Origin: Polynucleobacter meluiroseus
GTDB taxonomy: Bacteria; Verrucomicrobiota; Verrucomicrobiia; Opitutales; UBA953
Length of the DNA stretch: 6,749 nucleotides
Assembly (NCBI GenBank): GCA_943323725.2
Contig: CALPIW020000086.1
Location: 1 to 6,749 of the forward strand
Direction of reading: 5' to 3'
In this document: positions 1-5,144 of the stretch, piece after piece
Position numbering within the stretch: position 1 is the first letter of the stretch
Layout: each line of letters opens with the position of its first letter
Notes under the pieces: generated by a model
What the model saw: only the letters and a program-made list of their open reading frames with translations
What the model was told of the DNA's origin: nothing
Database searches by the model: none
Translations under genes and position numbers: made by a program

Positions 1-126
1 AAGTCCGCCAAGGCGGCTCCGGCCCCGGTCGCGAAGAAGGGCGCCGCGCCGGTCGCTCCGGCCAAGAACGCCAAGGACGCCAAGGCCGCTCCGGCGGCGA
101 AGGGCAAGGCCGCGAAGACTCCCAAG
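1..126 (+). repeat. Low-complexity Lys/Ala/Pro-coding stretch
   Basis: The bases repeatedly use short units such as GCCAAG and GCGAAG, encoding irregular A-K, K-A-A-P and A-P-A-K motifs. This resembles the basic, disordered tails of histone H1-like or AlgP-like bacterial proteins. It is part of the reading frame of the DksA-like protein and may continue upstream of the window. No exact tandem period is maintained, so it is a compositional rather than a perfect repeat. Confidence 0.55.
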
Positions 127-927
127 GTCGACCACGCCGTCCAGAAGAAGCTCCTGACCGAGCACCGTGACGTCCACCATCAGGTCGGCGCCCTCGAGGT
201 CGCCCCGCGTGCGAAGCTCCAGTATTACACCCTGGCCGACCTCAAGGCCCATCTCGAGAAGCGTAACAAGTCCAAGTCCAAGCTGAACGTCTGGGTGCCG
301 GACGAGGAGCGCAAGGCGCGCGAGAAGGCCGCCGCCGCCGCCCGTTCGCAGGGCAACCGCTCGAACAATATCGCGGCCGCCTCCATCGCCGACCTGCTCG
401 GCGGTTCCAATCCTTTCCGCAAGGGCGAAGGATTCGTCGACGAATCGAAGCAGGTCCCCGAGAAGTTCCGCCGCTACTACCGCCTCCTCGTGGACATGCG
501 CGACGCGCTCCACAAGGGCCTCGCCTTCCACTCCGAGGAAGCGCTCAAGAAGTCGGGCAAGGACGACGCCGGCGACCTTTCGGGGTACTCCCAGCACCTC
601 GCCGACGCGGGTACCGACACCGCCGACCGCGACTTCGCCCTTTCGCTGATCTCCAACGAGCAGGAAGCGCTCAAGGAGATCGCCGACGCCATCGAACGCA
701 TGAAGAAGGGCACCTACGGCACCTGTGAGATCACCAGCAAGGCGATCCCGGCCGCGCGCCTGATCGCCGTGCCGTTCACCCGTTATTCCCTCGAAGGCCA
801 GAAGGAGCTCGAGCGCAATCGTCGCGCCCATCGTCGTCGCGGCGGCAACCCGCTCGGCGAAATCGGCGACGAAGTCGGCTTCGGCACCGGTGGCGGCGGC
901 GGCGAAGACGACCCGAGCGACACTTAA
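1..927 (+). CDS. TraR/DksA-family RNA polymerase-binding regulator, 5'-truncated, degenerate zinc finger
   Basis: The frame is open from the first base, so the true start lies upstream; 308 residues are visible. Residues 1-42 are rich in Lys, Ala and Pro and look disordered. A charged helical stretch precedes the family core at about residues 135-280. The core has a coiled-coil tip motif DTADRD near residues 202-207, matching the D-x-x-D-x-A tip of DksA but with Asp for Ala, then ERMKKGTYGTCE and a degenerate C4 finger. The four metal positions, spaced x2, x17 and x2 as in DksA, are Cys242, Thr245, Ser263 and Gly266. Only one cysteine remains, so zinc binding is unlikely. The tail is Gly-rich and acidic (GGGGGEDDPSD). 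DksA proteins bind the RNA polymerase secondary channel and tune stringent-response transcription; that role here is inferred. The gene is followed 12 nt later by lspA, a likely operon partner. Family assignment is firm; orthology to E. coli dksA is not claimed. Confidence 0.85.
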   Translation, partial: KSAKAAPAPVAKKGAAPVAPAKNAKDAKAAPAAKGKAAKTPKVDHAVQKKLLTEHRDVHHQVGALEVAPRAKLQYYTLADLKAHLEKRNKSKSKLNVWVPDEERKAREKAAAAARSQGNRSNNIAAASIADLLGGSNPFRKGEGFVDESKQVPEKFRRYYRLLVDMRDALHKGLAFHSEEALKKSGKDDAGDLSGYSQHLADAGTDTADRDFALSLISNEQEALKEIADAIERMKKGTYGTCEITSKAIPAARLIAVPFTRYSLEGQKELERNRRAHRRRGGNPLGEIGDEVGFGTGGGGGEDDPSDT

Positions 928-939
928 GCGCGTCGTCCG

Positions 940-1494
940 ATGTTCGCCCGGTTCCGTCCCTACCTTTCCTTCTGGACGGTCTGCGTGGCCGCCATCGTCA
1001 CCGACGTGGCCACGAAGCTGCTGGTGGTGCGGCACATCCCGTTCGGCGCGTATTTCGGCAACGACCCCGAGCGCGCGCCGATCTTCGTCTTCCCTTGGTT
1101 CTGGATCGTGCACGTCGGCAACAAAGGCGCCGCCTGGGGCCTGGGCGCCGAGCATGACGTCCGTCCGTTCCTGGTCTTCCTCGCCTTGGCCGTGCTCGCG
1201 CTCGTCTGGCGCTGGCGTCAGCCGCTCCTGCGCGAACTCCAGGGCGGCCAGCTCGCCTTCGGCCTGTTCGTCGGCGGCACCTTGGGCAACGTGCGCGACC
1301 GGCTCTTCGGCGACCACGTCATCGACTTCATCGACGTCCATCTGCCGTATTACCGGTTCCCCGCCTTCAACGTCGCGGACTCCTGCATCTGCGTCGGCGT
1401 GGGCATCTACGTGATCATGTCCTACCGGCATGACCGCCTGCGTCGCGAGGCCATCGTCTCGCACGGCGGCGAGGATCCGCCGCCCGGCGCATGA
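940..1494 (+). CDS. lspA: Lipoprotein signal peptidase (signal peptidase II)
   Basis: This is a 184-residue inner-membrane aspartyl protease that cleaves the signal peptide of diacylglyceryl-modified prolipoproteins just before the lipobox cysteine. Hydrophobic segments lie at about residues 11-30, 77-91, 105-115 and 146-160. Family motifs are present in order: D22-V-A-T-K (usual form DQxTK), GNKGAAWG at 60-67 (usual form NxGAAFG), GGTLGNVRDR at 112-121, VIDFIDV at 127-133 and FNVADS at 143-148. By alignment with the Pseudomonas aeruginosa enzyme (D124/D143), the catalytic pair should be D129 and D147. The start is the first ATG after the upstream stop; no clear Shine-Dalgarno is visible, which suggests coupling to the DksA-like gene. 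The stop overlaps the next start as ATGA. A charged tail of about 20 residues follows the last membrane segment. Length is slightly above the usual 160-170. Confidence 0.95.
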   Translation: MFARFRPYLSFWTVCVAAIVTDVATKLLVVRHIPFGAYFGNDPERAPIFVFPWFWIVHVGNKGAAWGLGAEHDVRPFLVFLALAVLALVWRWRQPLLRELQGGQLAFGLFVGGTLGNVRDRLFGDHVIDFIDVHLPYYRFPAFNVADSCICVGVGIYVIMSYRHDRLRREAIVSHGGEDPPPGA

Positions 1495-2105
1495 GCGTGC
1501 GTTTCGACCTCGCGGCCCATCCCGGCGCGCAGGCGTATCGCCTCCTCGCGGGCCTGGTCGTCCCCCGGCCCATCGCCTTGGTCACGACGATCGACGCCGC
1601 GGGCGTGGTCAACGCCGCCCCGTTCTCGTTCTTCAACGTCATGGGCACCGAGCCGGCGCTCGCCGTGCTCGCCCCGGCCGACCGCGATGACGGCACGCCG
1701 AAGGACACCGCGGCCAACCTGCACGCCAACGGCGAATGCGTCATCCATATCTGCGACGAAGCCGTCGCGGCGCGGATGGTCGAGTGCGCGCGTCCTTTGC
1801 CGCCCGGCGTGAGCGAAGTGCCGCGCGCCGGCTTCACTTTGACGTCCTCGGAGCGCGTGCGCGTCCCGCGGCTCGTCGAATGTCCCGTAGCCCTCGAAGG
1901 CCGCGTGCTCGACATCCGTAAGTATGGCGACAACCGCCTCGTCGTGATCGAGCTCCTGCTCGCGCACGTACGCGAGGGCGTCGCCGATCCGGCGACCTGG
2001 AAGGTCGACTACGCGCAGTACGCCCCGGTCGGACGGATGAACAGTCCCGACGGCTACGCGCGCACGACGGACCGTTTCACGCTGCGGTTCCCGTCGGAGG
2101 CCTGA
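1491..2105 (+). CDS. Flavin reductase-like, FMN-binding split-barrel protein
   Basis: This 204-residue protein belongs to the flavin reductase-like / DIM6-NTAB group (COG1853-type). Such proteins bind FMN in a split beta-barrel and often reduce flavin with NAD(P)H; the true substrate is unknown. Visible motifs are PRPIALVTTID (25-35), NAAPFSFFNVM (41-51) in the FMN-binding strand-loop, KDT followed by N (71-76), and a C-terminal GRMNSPDGYARTTDRF segment (181-196) typical of this subgroup. There is no signal peptide or membrane segment, so it should be cytoplasmic. Its ATG overlaps the lspA stop by 4 bp, a strong sign of translational coupling, although no functional link to lipoprotein maturation is known to me. 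Its TGA directly abuts the TGA of the convergent RluA-like gene. The fold assignment is firm; the reaction is not. Confidence 0.88.
   Translation: MSVRFDLAAHPGAQAYRLLAGLVVPRPIALVTTIDAAGVVNAAPFSFFNVMGTEPALAVLAPADRDDGTPKDTAANLHANGECVIHICDEAVAARMVECARPLPPGVSEVPRAGFTLTSSERVRVPRLVECPVALEGRVLDIRKYGDNRLVVIELLLAHVREGVADPATWKVDYAQYAPVGRMNSPDGYARTTDRFTLRFPSEA
1980..1996. repeat. Perfect inverted repeat near the 3' end of the flavin-reductase gene
   Basis: GTCGCCG and CGGCGAC form a perfect 7-bp stem with a 3-nt loop. It lies inside coding sequence, about 110 nt before the stop. Transcripts of the convergent RluA-like gene that run past their stop codon would contain it. No T-run follows on either strand. 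In DNA this GC-rich such stems arise by chance, so function is speculative. Confidence 0.35.
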
Positions 2106-2909
2106 TCAGATCCCTTTCGAGAGGCGCTTCACCACCGTCGCGAAATCATCGGGACGCGGCGCGACGATCTCGAACGTCTGACCGGCGACCTTGCCGGTCA
2201 CGCGGGCGACGCGCAGGAGCAGGCCGCGGTGCAGCGGCTTGTCCTCGCCTTTGTTAAGGCGGCCCTTCGGCGTCGTGTCGGTGAGCGTCACGCGGCCCGA
2301 GCGGCCATACTTCAGTTCGCCGGCGATACGGATGCCGCACTCCGCGGCGTGGATGCGTACCTGGTCGCGGCGAGGGAAGGGCGTGTGCGCGGCCCAGACG
2401 CGCCAGCGGCCGCAGGCGCGGCCGGGTTCGAAGCGGGTCTGCGCGTGCTTGCCGTTGCGGTGCGAGACGAAGGCACGCTCCTGGGAGTCGTCCATCCCCA
2501 CCGGCAGGTCGCAGAGGCCGGCGTCCTCCGGGGCGTCTTCGGTGCGGGCCACGAATTCATATTCGAAGCGGAAAGCGCCGGAGCCGAGGGCTTCGCGCCA
2601 ACCGGCCATGGCCGTCGCGCGATCGGCGAGGATCACGATGCCGGCGGTCTCGGGTTCGGGGCCGAAGACCGCGGCCGGTTCGGCGAGTCCGAGGCGGACC
2701 ATCTCCGGCTTACCGGTTTCGAGCTGCGCGCGGAGCTGGCCGAGGAGGGTAGGGGCGCCGTGCTGCCACGGGTGTTCCTCGAAGGCGACGCCGCTCGGCT
2801 TGGCCAGGGCGACCCAGCCCTCGCCGTGGGCCAGGACGTCCATGCGCACGGCCTCTTCGCCGAGCAGGCCGGCGGCGAAACCGATGGAGGCGGGGAGGGA
2901 GGCGGACAT
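2106..2909 (-). CDS. RluA-like pseudouridine synthase with Glu at the catalytic Asp position
   Basis: This 267-residue protein follows the RluA/RsuA pseudouridine-synthase core that isomerises uridine in rRNA or tRNA. Family signs are WVALAKPSGV (32-41), a motif at 81-90 ending ETAGIVILA, FRFEYEFVA (113-121), RRDQVRIHAAECG (180-192, the usual RTHQIRVH motif), IAGELKYG (195-202) and LHRGLLLRV (226-234). The core HRLDxxTSG motif reads FGPEPETAG: the catalytic Asp is Glu85 (GAA), and the preceding His-Arg-Leu is Phe-Gly-Pro. Activity is therefore doubtful. The start is uncertain. ATG 2909 lies 9 nt after the rpsT terminator T-run with no Shine-Dalgarno. Met23 (ATG ending at 2843) has GAAGAGG about 8 nt upstream and still keeps the whole conserved core. 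The gene lies downstream of rpsT and converges with the flavin-reductase gene with no intergenic space. Confidence 0.8.
   Translation of the reverse strand: MSASLPASIGFAAGLLGEEAVRMDVLAHGEGWVALAKPSGVAFEEHPWQHGAPTLLGQLRAQLETGKPEMVRLGLAEPAAVFGPEPETAGIVILADRATAMAGWREALGSGAFRFEYEFVARTEDAPEDAGLCDLPVGMDDSQERAFVSHRNGKHAQTRFEPGRACGRWRVWAAHTPFPRRDQVRIHAAECGIRIAGELKYGRSGRVTLTDTTPKGRLNKGEDKPLHRGLLLRVARVTGKVAGQTFEIVAPRPDDFATVVKRLSKGI
2179..2200. repeat. Perfect inverted repeat near the 3' end of the RluA-like gene
   Basis: TGACCGGC and GCCGGTCA form a perfect 8-bp stem with a 6-nt loop inside the coding sequence, about 70 nt from the stop. Plus-strand transcripts leaving the flavin-reductase gene would contain it. 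It could help end or stabilise that message, since the two convergent genes leave no intergenic terminator. No T-run follows, so this is only a candidate. Confidence 0.35.
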
Positions 2910-2918
2910 CTCAGGAAC

Positions 2919-2947
2919 AAAAAAACCCCGGCGCCGAGGCGACGGGG
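2919..2947 (-). terminator. Rho-independent terminator downstream of rpsT
   Basis: Read on the minus strand, CCCCG pairs with CGGGG. A mismatch and a further CGC/GCG pairing lie inside around a CTCG loop, and seven T residues follow directly. It starts about 22 nt after the rpsT stop codon, the normal place for the end of that transcript. The T-run ends 9 nt before the annotated ATG of the RluA-like gene, so that gene needs readthrough, its own start further in, or another promoter. Confidence 0.85.
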
Positions 2948-2969
2948 TCGGTGAGGGGCTGACCCCGCA

Positions 2970-3215
2970 TTACTTCTTGGCGGCGGCGAGCTTCTTCGCG
3001 AGGCGAGCCTTGATGCGGTTCGCCTTGTTGCGATGGATCACGCCGGTCTTCGCGGCCTTGTCGGCGGCGGAAGCGACCTGGGAGGCGGAAGCGGCGACGT
3101 TGTCACCGGTCAGGCTCTTGACGAGGCCCTTGAGACGGGTGCGGACGATCTTGTTATGCTCGGCGCGACGGGCGGTCTGGCGGATGCTCTTCTTGTTAGC
3201 TTTGATGTTGGCCAT
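2970..3215 (-). CDS. rpsT: 30S ribosomal protein S20
   Basis: This 81-residue, strongly basic, all-helical protein binds 16S rRNA in the body of the small subunit. The start MANIKANKKSIRQ and the later HRNKANRIKARLAKKLAAAKK-type tail are typical of bacterial S20. The family is usually about 85-90 residues, so it is slightly short but complete. The gene sits alone in its transcription unit: the tRNA-Tyr hairpin lies upstream and a good T-tailed terminator lies just downstream. The 20 nt before the ATG are pyrimidine-rich with no Shine-Dalgarno. A TTGACT hexamer lies at 3250-3255 on this strand, but no convincing -10 sequence is visible. In E. coli S20 represses its own translation; nothing here shows whether that applies. 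Confidence 0.96.
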   Translation of the reverse strand: MANIKANKKSIRQTARRAEHNKIVRTRLKGLVKSLTGDNVAASASQVASAADKAAKTGVIHRNKANRIKARLAKKLAAAKK

Positions 3216-3282
3216 GTGTGTCAGTAGGGAAGCCGTGGGCGGCCCTCGGAGTCAACGCGGATTTCAGGGATAAAGGCAGGGA

Positions 3283-3305
3283 GAGGCCCCCTTGGGAGGG
3301 GCCTC
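3283..3305 (-). terminator. Hairpin terminator downstream of tRNA-Tyr
   Basis: GAGGCCCC and GGGGCCTC form a perfect 8-bp stem with a 7-nt loop, beginning 11 nt after the encoded CCA end of the tRNA. On the minus strand it is followed by TCCCTGCCTTTATCC, a pyrimidine-rich but weak T-tract. It probably separates tRNA-Tyr from rpsT, although some readthrough into rpsT is possible. Confidence 0.65.
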
Positions 3306-3316
3306 AGACGTCCTGC

Positions 3317-3403
3317 TGGTGGAAGGGGTGGGATTCGAACCCACGAACAGCGAAGCTGAACGGATTTACAGTCCGCGACCTTTAGCCACTTGGATACCCT
3401 TCC
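3317..3403 (-). tRNA. tRNA-Tyr (GUA), CCA encoded
   Basis: The minus strand folds as a class II tRNA of 87 nt including CCA. The acceptor stem GGAAGGG pairs perfectly with CCCTTCC, followed by discriminator A and an encoded CCA (3317-3319 plus A at 3320). The anticodon loop CTGTAAA contains GTA at 3367-3369, reading Tyr codons UAU and UAC. The long variable arm has a CAGC/GCTG stem with a TTC loop, as expected for bacterial tRNA-Tyr. The T arm GTGGG-TTCGAAT-CCCAC is canonical. No intron or second tRNA is seen nearby. Confidence 0.97.
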
Positions 3404-3419
3404 GGCCAACAGGACGGGC

Positions 3420-3448
3420 AACTTGGCACTGCCGCAGGTCCATGACAA
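3420..3448 (-). promoter_or_regulatory. Candidate promoter of tRNA-Tyr
   Basis: On the minus strand TTGTCA (3443-3448), five of six matches to the -35 consensus, is followed after 17 nt by CAAGTT (3420-3425), a poor -10. The predicted transcript start would be about 10 nt upstream of the mature tRNA 5' end, which is plausible. On the plus strand ATGACA overlaps the same bases and TTAAAG lies 16-17 nt further on, so a divergent promoter for the DCC-protein run may share this site. Both calls are weak. Confidence 0.25.
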
Positions 3449-3539
3449 GCGCTTTCGCTGGCCTTAAAGGTCCTTTCTGCCGGCGAAGGGCGGAAGATTA
3501 CCCCTTTCCACCTTCGGGCGGCCTGTTAGGGTGGCGGAC

Positions 3540-3926
3540 ATGCCTGCTGCGCCGCTGATCGTACTCATCGACGGGGAATGCGCCCTCTGCAACGGCTCGG
3601 CCGCCTGGCTCGCCCGACGCAACGCGGCGGGTCGGATGATCTTCGCGACCAACCGCGGGGAGGTCGCCTGCGTGGCCGGCGAGCCGCCCGGCGGAGACCC
3701 GCACACGATCGTCGTCTGGGATGGCTCACGTCGTCTGGTCCGTTCGCGGGCCGTGCGCGCCTTGCTCACCGCCTTGGGCGGCGGCTGGGCCTTCGTGGGA
3801 GCCGTCGCGGGCTGCCTGCCCGTCGCGTGGCTCGATTTCGCCTACGATCAGGTCGCCCGCCGTCGTCATCGGTTCTCCGGACCGGCGACCTGTACGCGCT
3901 TGAGCCCGTACGACCTCGCCGAGTAG
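3540..3926 (+). CDS. DCC-family thiol-disulfide oxidoreductase-like protein (DUF393)
   Basis: This is a 128-residue protein from the chosen ATG. The N-terminus LIVLIDGECALCNGS carries the family D-x-x-C-x-x-C motif at D11, C14 and C17. Further family features are IFATNRGE (34-41), RSRAVRALLTALGGGW (69-83), a moderately hydrophobic stretch at 84-100, then FAYDQVARRRHRF (100-112) and a late Cys118. DCC proteins are predicted redox proteins with a thioredoxin-like CxxC; their substrates are largely unknown. The start is ambiguous. A GTG at 3531 is possible, but ATG 3540 has AGGG about 8 nt upstream and matches usual family N-termini. It is the first gene of a tight plus-strand run and ends 10 nt before the lipoprotein start. 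A role in the redox state of envelope proteins or of the transporter is only a guess. Confidence 0.82.
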   Translation: MPAAPLIVLIDGECALCNGSAAWLARRNAAGRMIFATNRGEVACVAGEPPGGDPHTIVVWDGSRRLVRSRAVRALLTALGGGWAFVGAVAGCLPVAWLDFAYDQVARRRHRFSGPATCTRLSPYDLAE

Positions 3927-3936
3927 AAGGATGCCG

Positions 3937-4227
3937 ATGAAGTCCGTACCCCGCGCCCTCCTGCTCGCGAGCTTCGCGTGGCTCGCCGGTTGCTCCATTT
4001 TTCCGGATCCGAAGCGCGACCAGGTCCTGCAGCAGGAACGCATGCAGGATGACACCGACGAACGGAAGGCGCGCCTGAAGGCCAAGGGCACGCTCAGCCC
4101 GCAGGAATACGAGCTCATGGCCCTCAAGATGGGTTGGACGACCAAGAGTGAGCCCGGCCTGCCGCCGCCGCCCTCGATCGAAGAACTGGAGAAGAGCGTG
4201 AAGGCCGCGGAAACACCCAAGCCCTGA
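3937..4227 (+). CDS. Small predicted lipoprotein, function unknown
   Basis: This 96-residue protein has a lipoprotein signal peptide: Met-Lys and an Arg, a hydrophobic run at 8-17, then the lipobox LAGC with Cys19. It should be lipidated and cleaved by LspA, whose gene is also in this window. The mature part is hydrophilic and probably helical: a charged region at about 24-52 (QQERMQDDTDERKARLK), LSPQEYELMALKMGW at about 53-67, and a Pro-rich tail with PPPPSIEELEK. I do not recognise the family, and it is far too short to be a peptide-binding protein. The start was chosen at ATG 3937 because GAAGG lies 6 nt upstream; an in-frame ATG at 3931 sits directly against that GAAGG. Its TGA overlaps the oppB ATG by one base (TGATG), so it is probably translated together with the permease. 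Confidence 0.78.
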   Translation: MKSVPRALLLASFAWLAGCSIFPDPKRDQVLQQERMQDDTDERKARLKAKGTLSPQEYELMALKMGWTTKSEPGLPPPPSIEELEKSVKAAETPKP

Positions 4228-5144
4228 TGGCTTACGTCCTGCGCCGGCTGCTGGAGATGGTCCCCGTCCTCCTCGTGGTGGTCGTCGCGACGTTCTTCCT
4301 CGCGCACGCCGTGCCCGGCGGGCCGTTCGACAAGGACCGGCCGCTGCCCGCCGAGGTCAAGGCGCGCCTCGAGTCGTACTACGGCCTCGACCAGCCGTTG
4401 CCGAAACAGCTCGGTAACTACGTCGTCAATCTCGCGCAGGGCGATCTCGGTCCCTCGCTCAAGTATCCCGGTTGGACCGTGCGCGAAGTCATCGGCTCGC
4501 GTATCGGCGTCTCGTGCGCGCTGGGCTTCGTCTCCTTGTTCATCGCCGTCCTCATCGGCGTGCCCGTCGGCGTGCTCGCCGCGTCGCGGCCCAACAGCTG
4601 GCTCGATCGCGTCCCGATGGGCTTCACGCTCGTCGGCATCTGCGTGCCATCGTTCGTGCTCGGCCCGATCCTCGCGCTCGTCTTCGCGCTCGGCCTCGGC
4701 TGGTTGCCGCCGTGCGGCTGGGGTGAACCGGAACACTTCATCCTGCCCGCGCTCACGCTCGGCCTGATCACCGCCGCGCCGCTCGCGCGCCTCACGCGGG
4801 GTTCGCTCATGGAAGTGCGTTCGCTGGATTACGTGCGCACCGCGCGCGCCAAGGGCGTACCCCCGCTGCGCGTCTGGTTCGTCCACGCCCTGCGTAACGC
4901 GCTCCTGCCCGTCGTCACGTATCTCGGTCCCGCCGCCGCCGGCCTCGTCTCCGGCTCCTTCGTGGTCGAATCGCTCTTCGACGTCCCGGGCATGGGCCGT
5001 CTCTTCGTCACCGCCATCATCAACCGCGACGTCATGCTGATCCTCGGCACGACGATCGTGTATGCGGCGGCGCTCCTCTTCCTCAACCTCGCGGCCGACT
5101 TGGTCAATGCCGCGCTGAACCCCAAGGTGGCCCGCGGCCGATGA
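4227..5144 (+). CDS. oppB: Oligopeptide/dipeptide ABC transporter permease OppB
   Basis: This 305-residue inner-membrane protein has almost the same length and layout as E. coli OppB. It begins with YVLRRLLEMVPVLL, then a first membrane helix (about 9-28) and a periplasmic domain with GDLGPSLKYPGWTV (72-85), a stretch shared with OppB rather than with nickel or glutathione permeases. Five further helices lie at about 97-118, 132-158, 170-188, 228-250 and 270-292. The EAA loop that docks on the ATPase is at 196-224 (EVRSLDYVRTARAKG, then HALRNALLP). SGSFVVESLFDVPGMGRLF (242-260) is also a hallmark. It would pair with OppC to form the channel. It overlaps the lipoprotein gene by 1 bp and oppC by 4 bp (ATGA). 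No binding protein or ATPase gene is in the window. The exact substrate, oligopeptide or dipeptide, cannot be fixed from sequence. Confidence 0.92.
   Translation: MAYVLRRLLEMVPVLLVVVVATFFLAHAVPGGPFDKDRPLPAEVKARLESYYGLDQPLPKQLGNYVVNLAQGDLGPSLKYPGWTVREVIGSRIGVSCALGFVSLFIAVLIGVPVGVLAASRPNSWLDRVPMGFTLVGICVPSFVLGPILALVFALGLGWLPPCGWGEPEHFILPALTLGLITAAPLARLTRGSLMEVRSLDYVRTARAKGVPPLRVWFVHALRNALLPVVTYLGPAAAGLVSGSFVVESLFDVPGMGRLFVTAIINRDVMLILGTTIVYAAALLFLNLAADLVNAALNPKVARGR

Noticed and set aside
1..126. Repeat-like GCCAAG units as a CRISPR or tandem-repeat array.
   Set aside because: The units are irregular, have no spacers, and are explained by codons for a Lys/Ala/Pro-rich protein tail.
1422..1967. 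Minus-strand open frames of 172 and 181 codons opposite the flavin-reductase gene.
   Set aside because: They conflict with a clearly recognisable plus-strand protein and are Arg/Ala/His-rich shadows.
3223..3255. Possible rpsT promoter with TTGACT at 3250-3255.
   Set aside because: No acceptable -10 lies 16-18 nt downstream, and the implied transcript start would almost touch the ATG; noted in the rpsT entry but not called.
2191..3273. 360-codon plus-strand open frame opposite the RluA-like gene and rpsT.
   Set aside because: It runs through a strong terminator and opposite S20; the Arg/Ser/Pro-rich product has no motifs, while the minus-strand frames match known families.
3221..3448. Short open frames on both strands across tRNA-Tyr.
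   Set aside because: The translated tRNA bases give the familiar GFEPTNS-type artefact; the region is fully explained by the tRNA and its terminator.
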